The translations under genes were made by a program, and so were the position numbers. From contig WSYJ01000177.1 in NCBI GenBank assembly GCA_020186115.1, positions 124,001 to 188,000 on the forward strand: 64,000 bases of DNA, in the 5' to 3' direction. The first letter of the stretch is position 1, and every line of letters starts with the position of its first letter. Under the pieces are notes generated by a model. It made no database searches. It was not told where the DNA came from and saw nothing but the letters and a program-made list of their open reading frames with translations. The stretch comes from Histomonas meleagridis (Eukaryota; Parabasalia; Tritrichomonadida; Dientamoebidae). Positions 1 through 10,790 of this stretch are shown one piece after another.

Positions 1-829
1 CAAGTGTACCCCATTGTTTACCTTGGCTCTTACGTTCATTACAAACACTTTGAACAGCTTCACGAATTTCATGCCAATAGTTATGACCATTTTGATAAAC
101 TTGATAGCATTGATCAAGACGCCAACCATCAATTTCATATTCACGGATCCAATATGTTGCGACTTCTTTATAAAAATCTAAGCTACCTGGATATGAAACT
201 GGATTACTTCCACCTTGTGGATATTTACCGCTTGGTGATCCTTTAACATTACCTCCATGATGACCGAAAACACCATCTAAAAAGATATACATTCCACGAT
301 CATGACAACCTTTGATAAGATTACGAAGATCATTATTAGAACCGAATTTTGGATCAACGTTGAAATAATCAGTTGCAAAGTAACCAGTTGATTGAAGTAA
401 TGAACCACCAGTTCCACCTGTTGAATCAAATACTGGTGTAAGCCAAATTGCATTAACATTAAGACCTTTAATATAATCAAGTGCATTAATGATACCTTTA
501 AGATTACCTCTATGACTACTTGGACCATAACCTGTGCAATAACATGATGAACCATCACCTTGGAATGATGAAACCATAATTTGATAAATTGTAAGTGAGT
601 TGAAATCTGTGTTTAATCCATTTGATGATCCAACTGTAGTTGTATCTATTGTTGTTTGTGTTGTAGAAGTTGTTTTATGGAATGAAATATACCCAATTGT
701 AGTTCCAACAACTAAACCAATTCCTACACATAAAGCCGCAAACCAATAAAACCATCTCTTTGGTTTGACTTCTTTATGGGATCCAATATCCTTTGAACTC
801 AGAAGAGGCTCATTTTGGATTTCCTCCAT
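1..829 (-). CDS. Membrane-anchored GH13 alpha-amylase family enzyme (N-terminal part; continues past the window start)
   Basis: The frame is open from an ATG at 829-827 down to base 1, giving 276 residues without a stop. Residues 1-25 are a polar, Lys-containing cytoplasmic tail, about 26-50 form one hydrophobic segment (type II signal anchor), and a Thr-rich linker follows. The catalytic barrel then starts with a TIYQIMVSSF strand, a HRGNLKGI motif, AIWLTPVF (GH13 region near beta-3), and DGWRLDQ, which matches GH13 conserved region II with the nucleophile Asp at about residue 239. The family hydrolyses alpha-1,4-glucans; the anchor orientation implies action outside the cell or in a vacuole lumen. 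The general acid Glu and the C-terminal domain lie outside the window. The exact specificity (amylase or neopullulanase-like) cannot be told. An Inr-like TCATTTA lies a few bases before the ATG and supports this start. Confidence 0.9.
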   Translation of the reverse strand, partial: MEEIQNEPLLSSKDIGSHKEVKPKRWFYWFAALCVGIGLVVGTTIGYISFHKTTSTTQTTIDTTTVGSSNGLNTDFNSLTIYQIMVSSFQGDGSSCYCTGYGPSSHRGNLKGIINALDYIKGLNVNAIWLTPVFDSTGGTGGSLLQSTGYFATDYFNVDPKFGSNNDLRNLIKGCHDRGMYIFLDGVFGHHGGNVKGSPSGKYPQGGSNPVSYPGSLDFYKEVATYWIREYEIDGWRLDQCYQVYQNGHNYWHEIREAVQSVCNERKSQGKQWGTL

Positions 830-831
830 GA

Positions 832-930
832 TAAATGAAGTCAGGTAGGAAGGTGATGTGATTTCTTTCATTTGAAAGGAGGGAGGTAGGATTTAAGAGA
901 AAACGGTTATCACAATTAAAATAACCGTTA
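832..930 (-). promoter_or_regulatory. Amylase promoter: Inr-like TCATTTA plus paired AACGGTTA motifs
   Basis: On the minus strand TCATTTA (838-832) lies just before the ATG and fits the trichomonad initiator consensus TCA(C/T)(T/A). Further upstream AACGGTTA (902-909) and TAACCGTTA (922-930) form an inverted pair of YAACGG, the canonical Myb-binding core. The function is inferred from position and recurrence. Confidence 0.55.
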
Positions 931-1264
931 TCTATTCAAATTTGAGTCATTCAAAAGTCAATTCACCAAATTCTTCTGAAATTTCTATCTTCGACAATGA
1001 AAAAAGAAAGATTTTAAATTCCAAAAGAACACCATTTCATAAACAAGATCGATTGGCCAATTCTTATTTTTCATGTAAAATTCTAAATGCTTATTATTTT
1101 AGAGTAATTAATTTATTTATCAAAGAAATTAATTTAAGAAAATTTATATAATAAATTCAAACGATTTAATTTATAAATGAACAATTAAATATCAAAACAT
1201 CCCCAATAAATAAAAATAAAATCAGGTAATTTATTATAGCATTTATTCACAAACACATTTCTAT
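931..1264. other. Intergenic, no gene seen
   Basis: AT-rich DNA between the amylase promoter and the stop of the beta-helix gene. A 69-codon open frame at 942-1151 shows no domain, no Inr and low-complexity composition, and I do not call it. Confidence 0.5.
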
Positions 1265-2272
1265 TTAAATTTCTTTTTCGAAATCATTTTCATCATCAAC
1301 AATTTCAGCGTATTTGAATCCCAAAAACTCGTAAATTCTGTACCTTTGCTTATATATTCTTTTGTATCCATAGTAAGTCATTATCGGCAAAGGATACAAA
1401 GGTTCCATTGGCCAACTCGGCAATGGAACTGTTTCATCATTTTGAGTACAGTTTACCAAATAAATATTTCCAACGGATATATATTCGATGTCTTTATCAT
1501 ATACGCAATGAATTAAACTTATTGACGAGCTCGAACTCATTCCACTATCTACTAAATTATTATGTTGAAATATGCAATTATAAAGTTGCGTATCTATAAA
1601 GACTCCCAACCTAAATATTCCACATAAGCTCCCAGGCTCTTGGATTATAGTGTTTTTATAAAACGCGCAATATGAAAAATCTTCAAATGGATTTTGATTA
1701 CCTGTCATTGTTATCAACGTTGAACCCGAATTATTAGTAAAATAACAAAATGAAATGGTTTTAGATTCAAAATGTGAAAATACCGAAGATTGAGTTGCAA
1801 AATTAGATGTGAAATTGCAATTTAAAAAATTTATTGTGTGTGAGACATATATTCTACAGATGTTGGAATCAATAGCGTGGCATGAATACATGGATGTATA
1901 ATTGATGATGGTTGGATTTATAGATTCTGCAGCAAGAAATGAACCAACAGCTTCACTAGTACAATTACCACAGTAACTTGAATATATGACAAGATCGTTA
2001 GTCGATAAATAAATTGTCGGTAAAAATTCATAATTTAAATTTGTATTTCGACAATTGATAAATGATGAATAACAAATATAAGCATTCATGTTGGAATTGA
2101 CTAAACAAATAGCAGTTCCTGGTGAACTTGAAATTATCGATTCAAAAATACAATTAGTAATTGTCACTGAACTTTCATATACAACTCGATTATTGAAAGA
2201 AGTGTATTGAGTAATGTCAGGTTCCGGTGGTATATCCCAAGAAAATATCAAACAAAAGAACACAAAAAACAT
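1265..2272 (-). CDS. Secreted right-handed beta-helix-like protein (335 aa)
   Basis: The start ATG (2272-2270) is followed by a very hydrophobic MFFVFFCLIF segment, read as a signal peptide. The rest is built of irregular repeats of about 20-25 residues with a C-x-F or N-C-x-F core (for example ITNCIFES, NFLNCNFTSNFA, SFCYFTNNSG, YNCIFQHNN). This pattern is typical of polymorphic-outer-membrane-like or pectate-lyase-like parallel beta-helices, which are common in trichomonad predicted surface proteins. There is no C-terminal transmembrane helix, so the protein is probably secreted or peripherally attached. The C-terminal 60 residues are charged and Tyr-rich. The gene follows the talin-like gene on the same strand with only 44 bp between them. 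No enzyme residues are recognised, so a catalytic role is not claimed. Confidence 0.65.
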   Translation of the reverse strand: MFFVFFCLIFSWDIPPEPDITQYTSFNNRVVYESSVTITNCIFESIISSSPGTAICLVNSNMNAYICYSSFINCRNTNLNYEFLPTIYLSTNDLVIYSSYCGNCTSEAVGSFLAAESINPTIINYTSMYSCHAIDSNICRIYVSHTINFLNCNFTSNFATQSSVFSHFESKTISFCYFTNNSGSTLITMTGNQNPFEDFSYCAFYKNTIIQEPGSLCGIFRLGVFIDTQLYNCIFQHNNLVDSGMSSSSSISLIHCVYDKDIEYISVGNIYLVNCTQNDETVPLPSWPMEPLYPLPIMTYYGYKRIYKQRYRIYEFLGFKYAEIVDDENDFEKEI

Positions 2273-2316
2273 TTTCCTTTGTCAGACATGTGACATGAAA
2301 AAATCAAATTTTTTTT

Positions 2317-5300
2317 TTAGTGAGAACTATTGAACTTTTCAAGTCTCATTTGTTGATTTTCGAGTAACATTCTTGCTCTTATAACTCTTGATTCAAGATT
2401 TAATCTCTTCATTAATTCTTCCTTAGTCTTAATAGGAGCTGAAGAAGGTGGAGCCTTATTCTTTCTTTCTTGAGCAGCCTTTCTTCTTCTTTCTTCAGCT
2501 GCAGCTCTTCTTTCAGCTCTAAGTTTAGCAGCCTCAGCCTTTTCGATTCTAATTTTCTTAGATTTCTCAGCAGTATTACAAATAGTATCTATACCACCAA
2601 TAATAGCATTTAAAGTTTCAGCATGAACTTTACCTTCAGTAGATTTATTATTAAATTGACTCATCATTAATTTAATTGGTTGAATTAATGATTTAGCTAC
2701 TTCAATAACTTTATCTTCATTATCTTCATCGTTATTCAGATTTGAAATATTCTTAACGTTCTCCATAAACTTTTCAATTAATTTTGATGTTTCATTTGAT
2801 GCGTTAACTACATCTTGAATTGATTTTGATATTTCTTTTGGATGATTATAAAGATATAATAAAATCTTTTGGAATGATCTTGTAGAATTAATACATAACT
2901 CTGATAAAGAAGTAGCCCATTCACGTTGGATTCCTTGAGGCTTATCATTTAATGAAGAAATAAATGATTCTATTGGGGCTTGAGAATTCAATATAGCCTT
3001 AATCGAAGATTCAATTTCAGATTTAATTTCATCAGCTACAGCACTTTGTTCTTTCTTATGTTCCATAGCATTATTAGCAATATTTAAGATTTCAGTAATC
3101 TTTTCTTTAATAGCTTCAAATGATTGATTAGCTTCATCAGCCCAATCATTTCTTAACATTAATCTATCTTTAATAGATTTATTAATCTTTTCAACTTCAT
3201 TTGTTAATTGAGAAAGTTGTAACGTAATTTCACTTTGAGCTGAAATGTCATCAGAAACAATAGAAAATTGTAATGAAGAAGTAATAAATTCAGTTGAAGT
3301 CTTAAAGAATTGATTAGCATAATCAACAATTTCTTGATTATTAGTTGAAGATTTATCGAACAAAAGATTTTTAAGGTTCATTTGAGATTCTTGATAATTA
3401 TTCATTATTTCTTCTAAGGTCTTTAATGCTATATCGATATTAACTTCTTCAGTAGGTAATGAAGGCATAACAAATTTCGAAGGTAATTTAGAAACACTTT
3501 CAGAATCAGGTTGTTGTACATATACATCTGATAATTGTTTAGATATAATACATAATTGTTGTAAATTGGATTGAAGTTCTTGTGCTCCTTCAATTAAATC
3601 CTTTAAACTTTCTGTTGTTTGAATTAATACTTCAAAATCATGGAATGATTTCTCAAACACTGAACGTTTATTATTAAATGAATCAGTAGTAGTTTGAGAA
3701 TTATTCATTTTAACCATTTCATCAGCTGAAAATGAAAATTGATTATAACAATTTTGGAATTCTTCTTCGAAATCTTTCATAACAGAATCATAAACTTCTT
3801 GGAAAGGTGAAATAGCAAATGTTGAAATAGCATAAGCAGTATGATAATAAATTAAAGAAGCTGACAAATAAAACTTAAGTTTCTTAGTTTCAAATTCAGT
3901 AAATTCATTATTCGGTTGTTGGAATGAAGCATCTTCTACTACATAAGATAAACCTGCTAATAATCTAGCCAAAGATCTAAAAGATCGTTTAATAGCTACA
4001 TCAGTAGGATTACCAAATAATAATAATAATGAAGCCCACATTTGTTGAGAAGTTTGATAAAAATCAAAATAAATTCCTTGTTCAATATTACTAAAGAATT
4101 TAAAGGAATGGACTGTTAATGATTGAGAATCTGCTGCTATCTTTGCTAATTTCTTTAATTCTGCTGGTCGATCACTAGAATCAATATATGAAATTAATAT
4201 TTCATTTAATGCTCTTTGTTGATCTATGAATGCATCATTAACATTTAATATACCTTGAACTGATTTAAGTAATGAAGTTTGCCATGGTAAGTTTTCAGTG
4301 AAATATTGGATAAGAATTGATTTATTCTTTTCAAGAATAGCAAAGTTACCATTTTCAATAGCTTCTTTAGTTTCTAATGCCCAATTCTTTAACATTTTAA
4401 GTTTAGGTGTATTATCAATTACTAATAATAATGTATCAACTAAATTCCTAAGTTTATCAATAGATCTATCTTGAATTGCATTATAAATATCTAATACTAA
4501 TTTATCAGGATCTACATCAGGTTTAATTTCTTCTTCTACTTTCTTTTCTTCTTCATTAGTTTCGATATTAATTTCTTCAATATTATCTTCTTTAATTTCT
4601 TGAGCTAATGGCGCTTCTTTTTGTATAAGAGTATATTGTTCTATTTCTCCTACCATATTTGATAATTCTTGTACAAGATTAATCATTTGAGGTATTAATG
4701 TACCAAATGCTTTTTTAGCTTTTTCACTTGTAAGTTCAACATAAACTTCATCACATTTAATATCAATTTGATTGGAAACTTCTTTTAGAGATTTAAGTAA
4801 TTCCATATATTTTGAAGAATTTGGATTATTTTTAATTAAGTTTTCAATTTTTTCTAATTCTGCTCTAGGCATAGAATAATATAAAGGAATTTTTTCAGGA
4901 TGTGTATTTAAACACATAGAACATAAATTCAAATGTGACTTTAAGTTTTCTATTGAAGATTGTAAACTTACTTTTAATAAGTTTTCTACTTGTGAACCAG
5001 GAGGATTTAACCATTGCATTAATATTGGTTTATATTGATTAATATTTTGTAAATAAGTTAAAGCATCTTTAAGATTAGAATTTTGTGAATTATTAATATT
5101 ATTCATTTCAGAACTAAATATATTTTCAAATTCAAATAACATAGAAGTTAATTCAGCAGCTTTCGATATACAAAATGATATACATCGATTATTAGATAAT
5201 AAATGAGTTGAAGCCTTTTGAATGAATTCATCATATTTACCTGACATTTCTAATTTATTTAAGATATGATCATAAGAAATCATAAAATCATTAGATATAG

Positions 5301-8300
5301 AAGAATCAACTTCATTCATAAATTCTAAGAATTGTGTTGATATTGTTGAAAATTCTTCATCAGTAATTTGAACTAATGGTATATATTCAGCTATTTGTTT
5401 TAATTGAGGATAAGCTAATAAAGCAGAAGGTAAATTTTGATGTTCAATTAACATTGATAAATCAGCTTGTTCTAATAAATTAATTAAACCTTCATGATAA
5501 ATAGTTACAGGTTTAGTCTTCTTAAGAATTTCTAATAAATTCTTAGCTAATAATGCAGCTTTAACCATACATTTAATCATAGTTCTTTGTAAATGAACAT
5601 GAGATTTCATTGGATCTTTTTCAGAACAAGCTAAAGTCCTTAATGAACCCATTACTACAGGAATATTACCTTGAGAAATTTCAGGTGAAAATACATTTTG
5701 AGCATGTGATATATAAGAAGGAATTAAATTCTTCTTTTGAGATAATTTATACATATAACCAATTAAATATTCATTCATCGATAAAGAAATTGGTGTAACA
5801 TCAGAAAGTTGATCAAGGATTTGATCAAATAATATATTTAATTCAGATTCACCTACAGGTTGTTCTTTAACAATTAATGAATCAGTAATATAAATATTCT
5901 TTTGTTCACAAGATACATATTTACCTAAACCTTTTTGCATAATTACTAAATCTCCTGCTACACCTATATCATTAAGAATTCCTAAATAATTATTTAATAA
6001 TTCAGATAACATATTATAAATCTCATCACAATGTGATTGTAATTGTGATGGTTTCATTGTACTTAAATCTTCTGGTAATTGATCAAATAATTTAAGTGAA
6101 TTATTAATGAAATCTAATAATGCTTGATCACTTTGAACAATTGGATTTTCTAATATATCAAGTAATGTTTGTTTCATTTGATTCATTCTTGCCATTTCAT
6201 TTTCAATGAATTGTTGAGCTAAAGCAGAAGTCATATGATGATGTTCAAATCGTTTAACTACTTGTAATACATTTTGTTGGAAATTAATACATGAACCAAT
6301 TAATTTATCATCTGTAAATAATGGATGAAGTAATTGTACATTATAAATAATGACTTCTAATGTAGGAGAAATTTCTCTACAAAATGCTTCTAAGATTGAT
6401 TCTAATTCATTCTTCTTACTTAATAATACTTGATAATTATTATTAAAGAATGTATATAATTGAGAAATAAAAACTTGTAATCGTTGACTACGTTTAACTA
6501 TTACATGTGTAAGTAATTGTTTCTCAAATACTGATGAAAGTGTTTCAAGTTGTTCTAATAATACATCACCTAATTCTTGGATTTCTGATGCTACTGATAC
6601 TTCAAGTTTTTGGAAGTTTAATTCGATTGATTTAAGTTTAATGAATTGACGTGCATAATTAATGGAATCCTTTAAAGATAAAAATGCATGTTGCATTAAA
6701 TTAATAGTTTGTTGTTGATTAGGAGCATTTAATATATCTTTAGGTATTGGAGGACAAGCATTATCTATTTGTAACATTGTATCTCTTAATGTAATAATAA
6801 TATCTTCATCATATTTATGATTATTAATATAAGGATTTAAGAAATTAATTAAATCTTTAAATCCTTCACTACAAACATATACAAATTCCTGAGCATTTTT
6901 AGATATATTACTTACATCTAATGTAGTAAATTTAGTTAACCATTCAATAGTAGAACATAATAATTGTTCAAATAATGCTTCTGTAGTAGGTAATCCATAG
7001 ATAATCTTTTCATTAGCATTTTGTAATTCATCAATTTTCTCAGTAATTTCATTCGAATTCTTAAATTCATTAATTTGATCACCTCTAATATATAAACTTT
7101 GGATATAACGTTCAATATTAATAATTAAATTATCAAAATCATGTGAAGGAGATTTACCAGCTTTAGTTACATCTACAACCATTTTCATTATTTGATTTGA
7201 TTCATCTGTTAAGAATTTAGCATCGTCTTGATTTACGCCAGGCATTGTAGCTACATTACGTAAAGCTGCAGTAAAGTTAATTAAATTCTTTCGATATTCA
7301 GTAATACCTTCTGTAGTAGGCAAAGGACGATAAGGACTAATATGCATTCGACCAACTTCATCGAAATAATCACGTATAGATTTCATAGATAATGCCAAAC
7401 ATTTTCTAAATGTACAATTTAATAATATTGTATCTAATTCTGTAGTAGACTTAATTAAGTTAGCTTCAGATATTTCTAATTGTTGAATTGTATGTTCTAT
7501 TTTATAAGATATAGAAAATGCATAAGGATTATCCATTATTAATGATCGATCATTAGCTAATTCAATATAAATCTTTTCTAATACTTTAACACGTTTTGAA
7601 ATATCTTCATATAAAGCTTTAGATATTTTAATATAAGGCTTTTCAATAGTAGTTAAATACATATTAATTAATAATGCTAAGTTATAATGCATTTGAGAAT
7701 ATAAATGAATATGATCACATTTCTCATATTCATCAGTCATATAAGGATTACCTAAAGCAGCTTTTAAGAATGGTGAAATTAATTCTATAATTAATGGTAT
7801 TGTTCGATGTTTTTCAATTGGTAAATATTTCTGAATGAAATTAACATCTTTTAATGTTATATGCATTAATTCATGTAAAGGTTGTAATAATCGTCCATCT
7901 GTAGGATGTTCTACTAATTTCTCATAATGTTCTTTCATCTTATTTAATGTTGAAGTTAATCGATCAATCCATTGTTGTTGATTTTCAATATTATCTTCAG
8001 CCATTTCTTTAATTAATATAGTTATAGATTTAATACATGTATCAACATTAGTAGGTGAAGTATTACCAGATGTTAAACTATGTAATGAATTTTCAAGAAG
8101 TTCAAAGAATGAAAAGAATTGTTGTGTAGCATCAACTATAGAAGAATAAGGTTGAATCACTTCAAATAATTCAAACATCTTTTGTCGTGCTTCATGAAGT
8201 AATTGAATTGAATTATTTCTTAGTTTTTGATCATTTGGATTACTTTGAAGTTTCTTATAATTAGATAATGTTACATCTTCTGTCTTTTGGATGAAATTCA

Positions 8301-10692
8301 ATGCTTGTTGTAATGAATTATTTACTTCTTGATTAGATCGAGCAAAATCATATTGTAATAATGTCTTTATAGTTTGTTCCATATCTTGTAATGCATTCAT
8401 AGCATGGAACATATGAATTAATGTACCTGGGAATAATCGATAAGAAGAAGTTTCTCCATCTTTAAGGAATCGAATATTTACCAAATCAAATGTCTTAAAG
8501 ACAAGTAAAATCCTTCGTTTGATTTCACTATAATAAGGTTCATGGACTACACCTTTATTAAATGAATTATTAAAGTCAATGAAACCTGTAAATAATGAAC
8601 AAATGATTTCAAATAATTCGGAATCTAATACATCTTTCTTAATTAAATTAATTGCAAACTTTTGAGATTCAATGATCATATTATTAATACTTGTACATAA
8701 GATATCATATTGTAATTCTAACTTAGAGATTTCAATTCGATTCCTATAAATATATTCACTTAAGTCTTCTAAACACATTATAAACGCTAAAATAGATAAT
8801 TGTCCATTATTAACTTGTGATAAAGCAGATTCATCTGCTTCAACTGACTTCGGTCTTCCATATCTAGATTTCTCTATGAATCCAATCGAATTTGGCATTT
8901 CATTAATAATACGATTAATATATTCCACAATTTGACCCGATATTTCAGATATACCACGTGATCTAGAGTCACTATCAGACACCAATTTAAAGACAGTAGT
9001 TAATACATCTTTAGCATTCTGTAATGTATCTGATAAATTCTCTTCTTGAAATGCTGCAATAGTAAATCCTAAGTAATCAAGTGTAGTCTTAAAGAAGAAC
9101 TTCGCATCTTTAATATTAGCATTAAATATATTATTACGATACTCAATTAAGTTCTCTTGTATCATTTTAATTCTTCTAATTGCACCTTCAAATATGATAT
9201 CTTCTAATGCTATTACTGGCATACGCTTCAAGACTATTTTACCTGTGTTAGTACTTTCGCCAATGAATTTCTTTAATTCAACAAAGTCTTGTGTCATAGT
9301 CTTATCATTAAATGTACATTGTTCTGGTGTTGTCGCTACTACTAATCCATAATCAGTATAATCAACTTCGGGTAATTTCTCTGCTTCAAATAAGAACTGT
9401 TTAATTGCTGCTTCAGCTTCAATGACAGTCATGTACATACCTTGGACAAGTTCGAAGTTAAAGTCTTGATCAAGTAAACCTGCGGCACGTAAGTTACGTC
9501 GTTCACGCATCTTAAAGTATCTGTTACATAACACTTGGAAGTTTTCCTTGATATATGAATATATAGCATCACCTTTCGGTAATGAAAACGTGGATATATC
9601 AACTGCCGATTTACCGCCTTTACCTTCTTTGACATATTTGATCGCTAACTTCTTGTGATGCTTGGAATATGACTGTAGCTTTAAGATATGAATGTTTTGA
9701 ATGATTTTGGTCATTTCCTTATCGTAAACAGTGACACCTCGCGGACCAACTAACATGCGCACTTTTTGGGTCTGCCCCTTCCCCAGCACCAACTTGGCGG
9801 GGTAAACCTCACAACCGTAGCCAGGTAACGGCCGAACTTTTTGAATGAACTGAGAAATTGCTTCGTGACGATCAAGTGGTGGACTTTCTTCGAAGAGTTT
9901 AATGATCTTTTTACGAAGCTTTGGACTTTGTTTAACACACGGTGGTAATAAGTCATTAAGTGGACCACCTTTTTGAAGATTAGCAATTACTTCTTTAGCT
10001 TCACTTGGAGTGGCTGCACTTGCATACAATAACGGATAACAAATGTCTAACGCATCTTTTTTGTTTGAAATCATAATCGGCCCTTCGAAATATGCTTGTT
10101 TGACATCTCGGAAGATGTGTAATGCGTTATCATAATCGGCAAAATGATCAATAAAAATTAGGTAAAACCGACGCTTGAAGACAAGCTTTTCGGTGTTTGA
10201 TGTCTGGAGTGCAATAGGTTGTAATTGCTCAAGTGGTTGCTTGATCTTTTGTTCTTCTGTCTCTGTTTCCTCTGTAAGGGTATAAAGTGTGTACTGATCT
10301 GCCTGACAATGGAATCGAAGCTTCTCTGCGATCATTGACAAGTATTCACAGATTGGGACAGTCAGATCAATCAAAATGGAACGGGTACATTCCAAGTTTG
10401 TGATTTTGATGATTTTCTTGACTTTAGAAACGACAAGCGCGTTATGTGCAACGGGCATAGATTCCTTAAGTGGCTTTTCAAGGTTAATAAACTTATATCC
10501 TTCGCTAATTTTATGGACTAAACAATGTTCACCTTCTCTTTCTTCATCGTCAAACTTCAAAAAATCCATCGCTTCTTCAAGAATTTCTTTCCCGAGTTTG
10601 GTAACGTCAATAGTCCATGAGCGGCCATGAGAACCGATTCGCTTGGAGATACGGAACTCCATCATCGTTGTTTCAGTTTCTCCCTCACTCAT
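2317..10692 (-). CDS. Talin-like protein: FERM head plus very long helical rod (2791 aa)
   Basis: The first about 400 residues resemble the talin head: an F0/F1 ubiquitin-like part, an F2 helical part (for example YDNALHIFRDVKQAYFEG) and a PTB-like F3 (KVRMLVGPRGVTVYDKE, IHILKLQSYSKHHKKL). The remaining about 2300 residues are almost wholly amphipathic helix, rich in L, I, N, Q and E, without repeats of identical sequence, as expected for a rod of helical bundles. The C-terminus is highly basic and alanine-rich (EKAEAAKLRAERRAAAEERR), predicted to be coiled coil. Talins link membrane receptors to actin; a comparable adhesion or cortical role is likely. Total length is close to metazoan and amoebozoan talins (about 2500-2600). 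A C-terminal I/LWEQ actin-binding module could not be confirmed by eye. The stop is TAA followed by A's. Codon use and frame are intact for 8.4 kb. Confidence 0.75.
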   Translation of the reverse strand: MSEGETETTMMEFRISKRIGSHGRSWTIDVTKLGKEILEEAMDFLKFDDEEREGEHCLVHKISEGYKFINLEKPLKESMPVAHNALVVSKVKKIIKITNLECTRSILIDLTVPICEYLSMIAEKLRFHCQADQYTLYTLTEETETEEQKIKQPLEQLQPIALQTSNTEKLVFKRRFYLIFIDHFADYDNALHIFRDVKQAYFEGPIMISNKKDALDICYPLLYASAATPSEAKEVIANLQKGGPLNDLLPPCVKQSPKLRKKIIKLFEESPPLDRHEAISQFIQKVRPLPGYGCEVYPAKLVLGKGQTQKVRMLVGPRGVTVYDKEMTKIIQNIHILKLQSYSKHHKKLAIKYVKEGKGGKSAVDISTFSLPKGDAIYSYIKENFQVLCNRYFKMRERRNLRAAGLLDQDFNFELVQGMYMTVIEAEAAIKQFLFEAEKLPEVDYTDYGLVVATTPEQCTFNDKTMTQDFVELKKFIGESTNTGKIVLKRMPVIALEDIIFEGAIRRIKMIQENLIEYRNNIFNANIKDAKFFFKTTLDYLGFTIAAFQEENLSDTLQNAKDVLTTVFKLVSDSDSRSRGISEISGQIVEYINRIINEMPNSIGFIEKSRYGRPKSVEADESALSQVNNGQLSILAFIMCLEDLSEYIYRNRIEISKLELQYDILCTSINNMIIESQKFAINLIKKDVLDSELFEIICSLFTGFIDFNNSFNKGVVHEPYYSEIKRRILLVFKTFDLVNIRFLKDGETSSYRLFPGTLIHMFHAMNALQDMEQTIKTLLQYDFARSNQEVNNSLQQALNFIQKTEDVTLSNYKKLQSNPNDQKLRNNSIQLLHEARQKMFELFEVIQPYSSIVDATQQFFSFFELLENSLHSLTSGNTSPTNVDTCIKSITILIKEMAEDNIENQQQWIDRLTSTLNKMKEHYEKLVEHPTDGRLLQPLHELMHITLKDVNFIQKYLPIEKHRTIPLIIELISPFLKAALGNPYMTDEYEKCDHIHLYSQMHYNLALLINMYLTTIEKPYIKISKALYEDISKRVKVLEKIYIELANDRSLIMDNPYAFSISYKIEHTIQQLEISEANLIKSTTELDTILLNCTFRKCLALSMKSIRDYFDEVGRMHISPYRPLPTTEGITEYRKNLINFTAALRNVATMPGVNQDDAKFLTDESNQIMKMVVDVTKAGKSPSHDFDNLIINIERYIQSLYIRGDQINEFKNSNEITEKIDELQNANEKIIYGLPTTEALFEQLLCSTIEWLTKFTTLDVSNISKNAQEFVYVCSEGFKDLINFLNPYINNHKYDEDIIITLRDTMLQIDNACPPIPKDILNAPNQQQTINLMQHAFLSLKDSINYARQFIKLKSIELNFQKLEVSVASEIQELGDVLLEQLETLSSVFEKQLLTHVIVKRSQRLQVFISQLYTFFNNNYQVLLSKKNELESILEAFCREISPTLEVIIYNVQLLHPLFTDDKLIGSCINFQQNVLQVVKRFEHHHMTSALAQQFIENEMARMNQMKQTLLDILENPIVQSDQALLDFINNSLKLFDQLPEDLSTMKPSQLQSHCDEIYNMLSELLNNYLGILNDIGVAGDLVIMQKGLGKYVSCEQKNIYITDSLIVKEQPVGESELNILFDQILDQLSDVTPISLSMNEYLIGYMYKLSQKKNLIPSYISHAQNVFSPEISQGNIPVVMGSLRTLACSEKDPMKSHVHLQRTMIKCMVKAALLAKNLLEILKKTKPVTIYHEGLINLLEQADLSMLIEHQNLPSALLAYPQLKQIAEYIPLVQITDEEFSTISTQFLEFMNEVDSSISNDFMISYDHILNKLEMSGKYDEFIQKASTHLLSNNRCISFCISKAAELTSMLFEFENIFSSEMNNINNSQNSNLKDALTYLQNINQYKPILMQWLNPPGSQVENLLKVSLQSSIENLKSHLNLCSMCLNTHPEKIPLYYSMPRAELEKIENLIKNNPNSSKYMELLKSLKEVSNQIDIKCDEVYVELTSEKAKKAFGTLIPQMINLVQELSNMVGEIEQYTLIQKEAPLAQEIKEDNIEEINIETNEEEKKVEEEIKPDVDPDKLVLDIYNAIQDRSIDKLRNLVDTLLLVIDNTPKLKMLKNWALETKEAIENGNFAILEKNKSILIQYFTENLPWQTSLLKSVQGILNVNDAFIDQQRALNEILISYIDSSDRPAELKKLAKIAADSQSLTVHSFKFFSNIEQGIYFDFYQTSQQMWASLLLLFGNPTDVAIKRSFRSLARLLAGLSYVVEDASFQQPNNEFTEFETKKLKFYLSASLIYYHTAYAISTFAISPFQEVYDSVMKDFEEEFQNCYNQFSFSADEMVKMNNSQTTTDSFNNKRSVFEKSFHDFEVLIQTTESLKDLIEGAQELQSNLQQLCIISKQLSDVYVQQPDSESVSKLPSKFVMPSLPTEEVNIDIALKTLEEIMNNYQESQMNLKNLLFDKSSTNNQEIVDYANQFFKTSTEFITSSLQFSIVSDDISAQSEITLQLSQLTNEVEKINKSIKDRLMLRNDWADEANQSFEAIKEKITEILNIANNAMEHKKEQSAVADEIKSEIESSIKAILNSQAPIESFISSLNDKPQGIQREWATSLSELCINSTRSFQKILLYLYNHPKEISKSIQDVVNASNETSKLIEKFMENVKNISNLNNDEDNEDKVIEVAKSLIQPIKLMMSQFNNKSTEGKVHAETLNAIIGGIDTICNTAEKSKKIRIEKAEAAKLRAERRAAAEERRRKAAQERKNKAPPSSAPIKTKEELMKRLNLESRVIRARMLLENQQMRLEKFNSSH

Positions 10693-10790
10693 CGCTTAAT
10701 TTGACCAGATTAACAAATAACCGCCGAATATTGCTTCAATTAACTTTTTCATTCATTTTGAACTAAAAGTGACTTCGGGTGAACCGTTTT
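10693..10790 (-). promoter_or_regulatory. Upstream region of the talin-like gene with an AACGGTTC motif
   Basis: GAACCGTT at 10781-10788 (AACGGTTC on the gene strand), about 90 bp upstream of the ATG, matches the recurrent YAACGG core. TCAAATT directly before the ATG is only a weak Inr match. Confidence 0.35.

Noticed and set aside
942..1151. 69-codon open frame upstream of the amylase gene
   Set aside because: No domain, no Inr, low-complexity AT-driven composition.
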